Source of the DNA: Cymbomonas tetramitiformis
Lineage: Eukaryota; Chlorophyta; Pyramimonadophyceae; Pyramimonadales; Pyramimonadaceae
DNA length: 30,498 bases
Direction: 5' to 3'
Assembly: GCA_001247695.2 (NCBI GenBank)
Contig: LGRX02028822.1
Location: 1 to 30,498 of the forward strand
Shown here piece by piece: positions 14,300 to 22,993 of this stretch. The stretch's first letter is position 1; each line of letters opens with the position of its first letter. A program made the translations under genes and the position numbers. A model generated the notes under the pieces. It was not told where the DNA came from. It worked only from the letters and a program-made list of their open reading frames with translations, and did no database searches.

Positions 14300-17278
14300 T
14301 TACAGCAGATATTGCGCCATGGAGTCAATGGCATGTACCATTGGAGTCATGGATTTGAGGAGTTTCTCTTTTTGTTCTGTGAGTAGAAATCGCAGTCCCG
14401 CAATTTCAGCAGATGTGCTACTCGGGTTTTGGATATCTTCCTTGATAGGAAGCCCAGGTGCGGCGAAAGTTCTTGAGGGGGGGATATTCATCTTCCGAAC
14501 AAGTGGCATTCCGTTGTCAAAGTTTTTTATGGCATATGCTGCACCACTGCATGCTGACTTTTTGCCAGCAAATAGAGAACCATCGCTTGCCATATCATAA
14601 TCCTCCATTTGTTTGCTCTTTTCGGCGTTGGGGGTAGATTCTTCTTCTGGGTCGCTAGGGCAGCTATATTCACTTTCTTCTTCCGCAGTTTTGTTTTTCA
14701 TTCTGGCAATAATGGTCGCATACTGTCTGTCTGAGATGTAATCATAGTGTGAGTTAATATCACTGACTTTAGCAAGGACGGAAGAGGGCGGGTCCATATG
14801 GTCATTATATTCGAAAATAGAACCTGCTGGAATTAGGATGCAACCGTCATTGGTGATGCTATATTCAAAGTCGTATTGGAAACTGTTGGTTCCTTCGATT
14901 CTGACAAAGACATTAGGGTTTATGGCATTGTTACTGTATTCTGTATATTGTATTGACATGGCCTCTAAGTCAATATTGGTAATGTGAATAAGAGAGATGG
15001 AATCTCGGTCACCATTTCCTTTCCAATGAAACTCACCCGTGTCGGGAGGTACTATGTTGTCTCTATATTGTTTCTTGACATATCTGGCCTGTGGGTCCAG
15101 ATCTACAGGATTTTGAAGCATTTCCTTTTCGATCTCGGTAAGCCATCCAGGAGGTCTATTACCGTTCAGCCTGAAAAAGCCTTTGCTTTCTTGCCAGTTT
15201 TTTAACATTCCACCGCAGGGAGTCAGAAAGGAACCTGTGGGCTTGAGGTTAAATTTTTGAATTGCGGAGGTAAAATTCCTCGACATGTAGAGTTGTCTAG
15301 GAAGGGTGGTGATTAATGTGGTTTCACCCGCTTCATTTTCAGGGTAATTTTTAGAGTCGATAGCGTATCCAAGTTTTGCCATAATGTGACCTGTACGCCT
15401 GAACCAGTTAAAGCGTTTGTCTTTTGTGTGACTGTAGGTTGCATAGTGTGATAAGGGGAAGCCCGAGATGGCATTTTTACTCATTTCGTTGTTCATGTTT
15501 TGAATTATTATTTTAAGCCATAGATTACTGTTTCTACGGTATAGTGAGATGAGGTGGGGATCAGTGATGCGGTCCGTGTGGTCGTGTTGCCAATATTCGT
15601 GTTCATCTGCAGAACACAGGGTGTTCATAGTTTCAGTAATGCACGACGCAGTTACAATAGCGAAGACACTATCAATACCGTACCCGCCCTGGCATACTGC
15701 TGTCCAGATTATTTGGTGATTAGTGTCCACTGGGCAGCCCAGGTATTTGATTATTATAAACGAAGCTATCATTTTGTCCAATTCAATTGCGACATTCTTT
15801 GAGGAGTTGGCAATTGCTGAGGTAACTTTAAGGGGGTACGCCATCCTCGGAACTACAACCGCATTTATAACATATCTTAGCTGGTGTAGAGTCATGTGTT
15901 GCAGTTGGATGGATATTAGAGTAGATTTAAGTCTGTCAATAAGGATTTCCGCCTGTTTGTCCCATTCCCCATTTAGTGCAAACCATACTCCGAGGTATCT
16001 GTTTACCTCTTTGCTGTTGGAGAAATCGAGAAAATCTGGTGACTCAGGGGGTGTCCATTTCGAATCAATGGAAGGACTTGAGTCATTGGTATTGGGCTCC
16101 ACATGACCCCCTGAGATGAGTAAATCATCGGATGGGTCATATTGTGTTACCATTTTGCCCTGGGATTTGACGCGCTTTCTGTAAGAGTATTTGGGTTTCT
16201 TAACATTGATGGGAATACCGATAAAGCTCATAAACTCATTAACTATACCTAGCATGTCTTGAACTTCGTCTTTAGTTTTCCCCACGAGAATGATGTCATC
16301 ACAGAAGAACCGTGCAAAGATATTTAAAGGGGTGTCCTTTTTTATTAGGTTTTGGGAGGGAGGAATAACATTATTTCCTGGTTTGTCTGGTCTATGGCGT
16401 TCCGAGTTCAGTTCGTATCCATATGTGGTTCCTGTCGGGTTTGCACCGTTTGCTCTTTTTGCTAACCAAATTGCCAGAATGTCCATAATGGCTACAAACC
16501 TTAGTGGGCTCAAAACTTCTCCCTGAGGAACTCCACATTTGAGGGACCATTCATCTGTGAGGCCTTCTTCGGTAAGTACCATTCTAGAGGCATCATTGGT
16601 GATGTCTGAGATGATGTTAATTATTTGTGATGGGAGTCCTAACTTTCTGAGCGCTAAGTTGCTCATCCAGAATTCGGCTCTGTCAAATGCTTGTTTGAGG
16701 TCCAGGTAAACTACGTGGAGATCTTTGTCGTATCTATTGGCATCCGAAATTACTTCATTCAAAATTTGGAGTGAGTCATCTATGTTTTTATTCGGAAGAA
16801 AGGCATCTTGAATGGGAAAGAGAATGGGGTGAGTGTTGAGTATTGTTTTGAGACGGTTAGCAATTATTGTATTAAATAGTTTAAGACCCGTTTCCAACAT
16901 TGTGAGGGGTCTGGAATTATCTATTGTACATGGTGCAGAGGGGTTTTTAGGGATTGGAAGGATGACTCCAGATTTTGCACACTTTGGAAATCTCCCAGTT
17001 ATAAGAATGTGGTTAAAAAGTGAGACAGTAACTTCTTGGAAATTCTCTGGGCCCTTGATCCACTGCGAGTATCTCATCCCTGAGGGTCCTGGTGCCGTAG
17101 AGATACCACAATCCGAGTATGCTTGTTGAAGTTCTTTGTGCGTGATTTCTGTCAATAGTCTCGCGGCGGCCGTAACAGGAACTTTAGGGCTATCCTTGAG
17201 AATTTCAGTAAGCCACTGTGGGAGTTCATCTGGCTCATTCGGGTTGGTAGAAAATGAATTTTTTATTTTTGTATTCAT
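14300..17278 (-). CDS. LINE ORF2 central segment: reverse transcriptase and RNase H
   Basis: 992 codons. RT spans about residues 60-370: SGMRYSQW, the palm motif VVYLDLKQAFD (D193), GVPQGEVLSPLRFV and FFCDD (D327/D328, in place of the usual YxDD). A thumb-like region and a long linker follow. An acidic Glu/Ser segment at 864-890 precedes the first three RNase H catalytic residues: D899 in MASDGS, E958 in SAEIAGL, D985 in HAIDSMAQ. The frame then stops at TAA 14300-14302, before the fourth residue, which lies in another frame downstream. The ATG at 17278 directly follows an in-frame TAA, and coding-like sequence in a third frame links it to the preceding ORF. It is therefore probably an internal piece of one polyprotein. 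Confidence 0.88.
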   Translation of the reverse strand: MNTKIKNSFSTNPNEPDELPQWLTEILKDSPKVPVTAAARLLTEITHKELQQAYSDCGISTAPGPSGMRYSQWIKGPENFQEVTVSLFNHILITGRFPKCAKSGVILPIPKNPSAPCTIDNSRPLTMLETGLKLFNTIIANRLKTILNTHPILFPIQDAFLPNKNIDDSLQILNEVISDANRYDKDLHVVYLDLKQAFDRAEFWMSNLALRKLGLPSQIINIISDITNDASRMVLTEEGLTDEWSLKCGVPQGEVLSPLRFVAIMDILAIWLAKRANGANPTGTTYGYELNSERHRPDKPGNNVIPPSQNLIKKDTPLNIFARFFCDDIILVGKTKDEVQDMLGIVNEFMSFIGIPINVKKPKYSYRKRVKSQGKMVTQYDPSDDLLISGGHVEPNTNDSSPSIDSKWTPPESPDFLDFSNSKEVNRYLGVWFALNGEWDKQAEILIDRLKSTLISIQLQHMTLHQLRYVINAVVVPRMAYPLKVTSAIANSSKNVAIELDKMIASFIIIKYLGCPVDTNHQIIWTAVCQGGYGIDSVFAIVTASCITETMNTLCSADEHEYWQHDHTDRITDPHLISLYRRNSNLWLKIIIQNMNNEMSKNAISGFPLSHYATYSHTKDKRFNWFRRTGHIMAKLGYAIDSKNYPENEAGETTLITTLPRQLYMSRNFTSAIQKFNLKPTGSFLTPCGGMLKNWQESKGFFRLNGNRPPGWLTEIEKEMLQNPVDLDPQARYVKKQYRDNIVPPDTGEFHWKGNGDRDSISLIHITNIDLEAMSIQYTEYSNNAINPNVFVRIEGTNSFQYDFEYSITNDGCILIPAGSIFEYNDHMDPPSSVLAKVSDINSHYDYISDRQYATIIARMKNKTAEEESEYSCPSDPEEESTPNAEKSKQMEDYDMASDGSLFAGKKSACSGAAYAIKNFDNGMPLVRKMNIPPSRTFAAPGLPIKEDIQNPSSTSAEIAGLRFLLTEQKEKLLKSMTPMVHAIDSMAQYLL

Positions 17279-17355
17279 TTAGTGTTGTGTTTAGTCTTTC
17301 TGTTTTTGTCTCAGGTATCTTTCCATCACTACCTGGGGTTGCGGCTGCACCTTTT
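17279..17355 (-). other. Linking segment open in a third frame
   Basis: Between the TGA ending the protease/APE segment and the ATG opening the RT segment, the remaining minus-strand frame is open and has a hydrophilic, protein-like composition (starting KPTEKGAAATPG and ending in a Lys/Asn-rich stretch). This suggests two small indels or frameshifts rather than two separate genes. A-rich runs at the second junction are plausible slip or error sites. Confidence 0.55.
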
Positions 17356-20300
17356 TCAGTAGGTTTCATCTTTCCCATGCATGACTGTGTCTAGAAACCT
17401 CGAAAGGTTAGTTGAGAAAAGATGCTGCAGGGCTTCTTTTTCTCGGAGTTTGCGTCGTTCAATGTCTGTGTCTCTGCTTTTCTGAAAAGCATTTCTGATT
17501 ATTACACAATTTTCATGCAATCGTAATCCCCATGTGGCTGCTGCTTCATTGTGTTTTGGTTGGAGCGAGGCAAACGGTAGTGTGCGGGCAGCCTTTTTGG
17601 CTTGCTTTGGAATGTTGTTAACATGAGTTCTTGTATCCAAATATTTGATGGTGCGGCGTACTGTGTTTAGCCATTTGTATATATAGTTAGATACTGCTGA
17701 TGGTTTTTCAGACCTCCCAGTTTTGTTCAGATTCTTGGTGCCAAAGGCGTCACTTGCCGCCTGATATGCCAATTTGTGCAGGGTATCCCATGTCGCGTCA
17801 GGGTGCATTTCCTTGAGGCCAGTGCCGCCGTTTCTAGCTGCTTCCGATCCATTTTCCATTTCGAGTGTGCTATGTAGTCTTTCAGTGCAAGACACCCAGC
17901 CTGTAGCGTATTGGAATGAATGGGCGGTGCAGTCTATTTTTTCCGAATGCATCTCAGATCCGTACAGGTTCCAGAATTTAGCAGGCATATGGGGTTGTAG
18001 AAGAATATCCCAGCTGGTCATGTGCTCATCTGTGCTGGATTTCGTGATTTTCTTAACTTCCAGTGAGCTGAATGAAAGGTGTCGTTTGAGATAGGCATTT
18101 ACATCTTTCTTATTTAGAAGGTGAGGCGAACCTATATGCCAGATGTTATCTTTGTCGTTATGGCCTAAGTTGAGACCACCTTCCGGCATCCCCTTTCCTC
18201 TAGAGAGTAAGTGAGCTGCATGCCATGGGCTATTAAGGTGAATCCACCATTCCTTGGGTTTGTTGTGCCATTTTAGACATTGTTCTATGTTGTCTAGCTC
18301 TTTATTTTTTGCTATGAGCTTGCTCACTGTTATGGGGCTGCCTTCAGTATTATCCCGTTTAAGATCGAGATCAGTGGTGTCACCCTTGATGGTGCTGATA
18401 GCGGCTCTAGCTTTGTTTTTATTGATGCACGCGTGCACAAGTTCATTTGTGCTGTATCCGTTTGCTTCAAGGAGTCCTACAATATCTTTCTTGTTTATTT
18501 TCCTTTTTGTATCCTTATTTTTGTTTGTCATTCTGATTGGGTACCCTGGGTACTCATCATGTGTGGTTTCCTTGGCACCATTAAATCTAGGTGTTGGCAA
18601 AGTTGTATCGGTAGAAATCTCCGGTTTGGTGTCGTTTTGAGGGAGCTTAAATTCAGCCCATACTATCCCGTGGTCGGAGATGATATAAGGGTTTTCCTCC
18701 GTCCATCCTGTTTTAACTGTCATTTCTGCCATAGTTGTGTTGGCCATGATATGGGTGAGTTTTGCTTTTGAGTTTTTGGATATAACATGTGTGAAAATTT
18801 CCGTGTTTGGATTACGGTCCATTATCAGTTCATTAAGAGAACATCTGTCATTGTTGAAATAAGTTAAAAGATGCTTATTCTTTTCAACATGCTCTTGATA
18901 TGACATGTAACTTCCACCTGACACCCGCTGATTTGGGGTAATGGTACAGTTTTTGTCACCTATCTCTACGTAGGCCTTTTTTGGATTATTTCCTGCCTTC
19001 CCTGCCCAGTCAGTGAGTGTGTCATATAATTCCACTTGTTCCTCTACTAGTGTAGCATCATTCATATAACCGCTGGCTATGTAGAGCTCAAAACCGTTAT
19101 TTCCTGAAAATTTGGTCATTACTGCTCTCTTTGCATCTCCATCAATTGTGGTGACCGAGGTGGATAGTGGTAAACTTTTCGGATTCCATAGGATCATGGA
19201 ACCAATGGAAGCTCTTTCATTTACATGAGAAGTGCGAAATTGGATTCCTTTTTGTGTCATTAGGGTTTTAATTAATGCAAGGTTTTCAGTATTTACCTTG
19301 GTTTCTGATATACATATTATATCAGCCCGTCCGTCAATTAAAAGATTGCAGATTGTTTCTAATTTGATTAAACTGTCTTTATCTTCTTTGTGGTGTCGGA
19401 GGCCTCTCATATTCATACCCATTATAATCAAATTGTTAGAGTGTTGTGCTAGTTGTAGTTTTGTGAGTCGGTCTAATTCTTCCGACTGTTTCATGGCGCT
19501 TTTGTGTTTTGCTTTTTGTAGTATGCATCTGCCATCTGCGCCATAAATGTTCTCACAATCAAAGATTTTGTTTGTGCATTTGGTTTTAAGGATTATTCTC
19601 TTTTGTTTATGAGAGTATTTCCTGCGGTATCCATATGTGTGGGGATCACAAGAAGGTTTTCCTTTGCCTGAGATGAGGTGATTATAAGCAGTGTGGGTGG
19701 ATTTACAGTCTTTGTTTTCAGAATTTGGCTTTGTTGGATGTGCATCAATTTTCGGAAGGTGGGTTCTCAGTGATTGTCGTATGGTCGAAATGGCTTTGTT
19801 ATTTTCGTGTTTGATTATCCTAGCTTCTCTGCCCGTTTGTGGTAGAATTCTAATATTTAGGTTTTCAAGTTCGTATAGTAGGTCTCTGTTTAATTGTGCT
19901 GCTGAGAAGAATTTAGTGTTGTGCAGAATGTGAAAGGCTTTGTGGGCTAGTGTAAAATTGAAAACCCCCATGTTATTCGGATGTACTCCCAGTTTCAAGG
20001 TTATGCGGTGCACACTTAGGTCTTGAGGGAGAAGTGTGAAAATGTCTTTCTGGTGTTTATTGTTAGAGATATCAAACTCACAGTAAATAATCTTACTTTC
20101 TGGAATGATGTGGACTGCAGTTGACCACATGTCATTAGTCACAAGAAGATGAATGTGAATGTTGGTGTTATCCGTGTTCGGGGTGTGGTGATATTTCCTA
20201 TGCGATTCGATGGCTTCTGAAACAATTGTTTCATTAGTGGTGTGTGTCTTCCATTTCAGTCTAAAAGTTTCTATCAGAGTTTCTATCTGCTTTTTAGGTG

Positions 20301-21438
20301 TGGCACCTCTACGTGTGAGGATATGGTGGGAATGTGAGGTCATATTTGGGCCGCTGATTGCGGCGTCATTTCCAGCGGGCTCCAAGTGTTTGAGCTCCAG
20401 TGTGTTGCGGGTATTCTTGGCCAGCAGCCCTATTTCTTTCCTCATTTCTAATCGGTATTTATGTATTTCCTTTTGCATTGTTTTGTCGCCATACTCCCCA
20501 CTACATAAATCAGATTTTAGGTACTCGAAAAATGAGGTCTGGTGCGAACCTCTGTTCCATTGGCCCCATCTGAAGGCGGTTTTTGCTACCCATGTGCCAC
20601 AGTTGTATGTATCTGTTTGAAATGTATCCTTGCTAATGGTAATTGTGGATTCCTTATATTCTGTAATGGTTATGAAATTTTTCAGCCAGGTTTTGAGTGC
20701 TACCTCAATCATATTAATGGTTTCTCTTTCGGCTTTATCTCCAAAGGGGTCATATATGTAAGCTTCTATTTTCCCAGATGATGATGAGCGAATCATTATG
20801 AGACGCCAATGTATATTGTCACACACGCCTATTTGTGTGTGGCCATATTTCTTGAGTCTGCTATTAATGAGTTGTGTGAGTTTTTGGTCCTCCACTGTCA
20901 TCTTTAGCATCATGTCTTTAAGGTCCAAGGGGGCTATGGTACTCGGGTCCCGTATTTTCATTACATCACCAACATGGGTTGCATTTAGCCACCCCTTTTC
21001 TGAAAGGAGTGATTCCGTGACCATTTTAGTTTCATCTATTGCATTCTCTTCAGTGCTTGCTCCACCGCTTAACATCTGCTCAGGTTCAGGCATGTTATGT
21101 TGTTTGGTATCGTTATCCTTCTTGCGGTGGGTTTCATGTTTCATTATTCTTAGAGGTGATTTCATTTTAGATTTCTTTGTGTTTTGGGTCCGTGTCCTCT
21201 CCCACAGCCATGCCATTTTGGGGTTTTGAATCATGTATTTCAAGGCGCTCTTGCTTATCCTTTTGCAGGCCTTAGGTCTCTTGTGAGCTAGGTGTATTAT
21301 GACTCTAGGTCCCGGGAAATATTGTTTAGGGTTCAACTTCATTTTGCTGAGTCCCGCCATCAAATGAAGAAGCATGATAGTGGGCCCGTGAGTGTTTGTT
21401 TGCAGTACCGCTCGTGTTTTTATAATATTTTTTCTCAC
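17356..21438 (-). CDS. LINE ORF2 N-terminal segment: C48/Ulp1-like protease and APE endonuclease
   Basis: 1360 codons. The frame opens at a GTG (21438); the ATG at 21375 (residue 22) is a likelier start. A C48-type cysteine protease lies at about 150-290: WLNATHVGDVMK, H210 in DNIHWRLIMI, D230 in YIYDPFG, Q274 and C280 in FQTDTYNCGTWV, giving the full His-Asp-Gln-Cys set. Residues 428-508 look like a second, degenerate copy in which the Cys is replaced (HPNNMGVF). An APE-type endonuclease lies at about 668-932: N676 in GMNMRG, E712 in ISETK, D828 and N830 in GDKN, and D922/H923 in SDHGIVWAEF, so its catalytic set is complete. A linker of about 430 residues leads toward RT. Stop is TGA; the coding sense continues in another frame across 17279-17355. 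Confidence 0.85.
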   Translation of the reverse strand: MRKNIIKTRAVLQTNTHGPTIMLLHLMAGLSKMKLNPKQYFPGPRVIIHLAHKRPKACKRISKSALKYMIQNPKMAWLWERTRTQNTKKSKMKSPLRIMKHETHRKKDNDTKQHNMPEPEQMLSGGASTEENAIDETKMVTESLLSEKGWLNATHVGDVMKIRDPSTIAPLDLKDMMLKMTVEDQKLTQLINSRLKKYGHTQIGVCDNIHWRLIMIRSSSSGKIEAYIYDPFGDKAERETINMIEVALKTWLKNFITITEYKESTITISKDTFQTDTYNCGTWVAKTAFRWGQWNRGSHQTSFFEYLKSDLCSGEYGDKTMQKEIHKYRLEMRKEIGLLAKNTRNTLELKHLEPAGNDAAISGPNMTSHSHHILTRRGATPKKQIETLIETFRLKWKTHTTNETIVSEAIESHRKYHHTPNTDNTNIHIHLLVTNDMWSTAVHIIPESKIIYCEFDISNNKHQKDIFTLLPQDLSVHRITLKLGVHPNNMGVFNFTLAHKAFHILHNTKFFSAAQLNRDLLYELENLNIRILPQTGREARIIKHENNKAISTIRQSLRTHLPKIDAHPTKPNSENKDCKSTHTAYNHLISGKGKPSCDPHTYGYRRKYSHKQKRIILKTKCTNKIFDCENIYGADGRCILQKAKHKSAMKQSEELDRLTKLQLAQHSNNLIIMGMNMRGLRHHKEDKDSLIKLETICNLLIDGRADIICISETKVNTENLALIKTLMTQKGIQFRTSHVNERASIGSMILWNPKSLPLSTSVTTIDGDAKRAVMTKFSGNNGFELYIASGYMNDATLVEEQVELYDTLTDWAGKAGNNPKKAYVEIGDKNCTITPNQRVSGGSYMSYQEHVEKNKHLLTYFNNDRCSLNELIMDRNPNTEIFTHVISKNSKAKLTHIMANTTMAEMTVKTGWTEENPYIISDHGIVWAEFKLPQNDTKPEISTDTTLPTPRFNGAKETTHDEYPGYPIRMTNKNKDTKRKINKKDIVGLLEANGYSTNELVHACINKNKARAAISTIKGDTTDLDLKRDNTEGSPITVSKLIAKNKELDNIEQCLKWHNKPKEWWIHLNSPWHAAHLLSRGKGMPEGGLNLGHNDKDNIWHIGSPHLLNKKDVNAYLKRHLSFSSLEVKKITKSSTDEHMTSWDILLQPHMPAKFWNLYGSEMHSEKIDCTAHSFQYATGWVSCTERLHSTLEMENGSEAARNGGTGLKEMHPDATWDTLHKLAYQAASDAFGTKNLNKTGRSEKPSAVSNYIYKWLNTVRRTIKYLDTRTHVNNIPKQAKKAARTLPFASLQPKHNEAAATWGLRLHENCVIIRNAFQKSRDTDIERRKLREKEALQHLFSTNLSRFLDTVMHGKDETY

Positions 21439-21639
21439 ATCTCAAGAGGTGTCGCATTATGTAATATGTCATAATTATGCTGCCGCTTATGTCTTTATCT
21501 ATTTTTATTTCCATTTAAAATGTATTTCGTACCGTGTTGGGCTTACTATATACGTAATTAAGTTCTCAGGTTGTTGTATAGTTTTCCCGACAAAACACTT
21601 GGGATTTATTTTCGGTACATGTCAATTTGAAAAAAGGCT

Positions 21640-22402
21640 TTTTAAAATTTTCCGCCCACCGCGTTAAATTTGATGTGCACCGCCAGATTATTTCCAAGCT
21701 CCGTATAAATATATCTGTACACCGCTTGACCGCATTCCGTATTAGATTGTTCGGAGGCCAAAACAGGTTATCCGAAGACCGCTTAAAATTGGAAACGGAC
21801 CGCTTAAAGTTATCTATAGGCATATTAAGATTATCTGACCGAAGTGTTGAGTTAGCCGTATGCTGCTTCGGGTTACTAGAGTCCTGTGTTTGTTTATCCT
21901 TGAGCCGCTTACAGTTAAAAATTGTTCCTATCCGGTTGGCTGCACTCCATTTCAAGTTATCTGCATTTCATGGTGAGTGTACCGAAGACCGCTTTGGGTG
22001 TGAGGCCGTCCGCATCAGGCTATCTGTTGGCTTATTAAAGTTATCAAGCCATAACATTGGGTTGGCCGTATGCCGCTTACGGTTTATTAAACTCCAAGAT
22101 TGTTTATCCAAGAACCGCTTCAAGTTATTATTAGTATTATTAAGGTGTATTGCATTCTGTTCTAAGTTATTTGAAAGCCGAGCTAAGTTTACCGTGACCC
22201 GCTTCAGGTTAGCCGCAAGCCGCTTCGAAAAGTATGTGAGTTTATTTAAGTTATTTGTTAACCGTATGTTGTTTTTCGAGCACCGTGCTGAGTTATATGC
22301 AAGCCATATCGGGTTAGCTATATCCCGTGTCGGGTTATCTACGAGCCGCATTAAGTTATCTGTGCACTGCAGTAGAGTTACTTTGGGCCAAGTTAAGTTA
22401 TT
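21640..22402 (-). repeat. About 36 perfectly phased 21-bp repeats encoding heptads
   Basis: Read on the minus strand, the sequence breaks into consecutive 21-base units with an approximate consensus GATAACTTAAAGCGGCTTACG. I counted unit by unit and saw no change of length, although single bases diverge widely. Translated in the 21968-22423 / 21566-21955 frame, each unit gives seven residues of type D-N-L-x-R-L-x, interrupted by one TGA near 21966. The opposite strand (21627-22451) is also fully open because of the periodicity. The array sits between the gag-like ORF and ORF2, in their orientation. A coiled-coil or helical repeat domain is possible; so is a noncoding minisatellite. Confidence 0.8.
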
Positions 22403-22993
22403 TGCGAGCTGTTGCCTAAGCACCGCGCAAGAATATCAGACAGCTGCCTGAACATATCAGGTTGCCGGGTAAAGTTGGCATATGTTAGACGGGAGCTTTC
22501 TGCCATTTGAATTGTTCTATTATATTCGGGTCTAAGTTCAGTATTTGTTTCTATTCTAGGTATGATCTGTTTTATATAGAACAGTTTCCTATCAGTTGCT
22601 ACATAGGGAGTGCAGTATGTAATTTCTGCAGGTATGTATGTTAAAATATGACAGGTGTGAAGTGTGTGCCTGTGAACAGTGTATGCTTTCATATTTTCAT
22701 ACAGGGTGCCGTAAGCTGCACCGTCTGCCTGCACTGGTAGTATGAGGGAGATTACAGGCCTGCCGAGCCATACAATCGGCATACTTATGCTATCAGCAAG
22801 TAGCGGGGAGAGTAGGCGGGCAGATTGTGCCAGTGTTTTCAGTTGTAGACCCCTGCTCTGAAAAGAGGAATGAGAAAGCAGGTCTAGTGCTGGCAAGAGA
22901 ATCTTTCCAGCTTTCTGACTCAGCGGTGCAAGATCAACACGGATGGGTTCCTGTTTGGTCCTATCAGCACGCACAAGAAAAAGCCTGCTAGAT
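22393..22993 (-). other. Open coding-like frame between gag-like ORF and heptad array
   Basis: The frame of the first gag-like exon stays open without a stop down to TAA 22393-22395, about 200 codons past the end of the spliced gag ORF. Composition is protein-like (for example the run ending FRQLSDILARCLGN). A strong acceptor-like sequence, CCTCTTTTCAG, ends at 22858, so an exon beginning at 22857 is possible. At the end it meets the heptad array in a frame offset by one. It may be an alternative C terminus of the gag-like protein. No family recognised. Confidence 0.4.

Noticed and set aside
21640..22402. CRISPR-like array
   Set aside because: Units are contiguous and diverged, with no alternation of constant repeats and unique spacers, and the context is eukaryotic.
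21627..22451. 274-codon plus-strand open frame over the heptad array
   Set aside because: It is the antisense side of the 21-bp array and opposite to the flanking coding genes; openness follows from the period. Not excluded, but less likely than the minus-strand reading.
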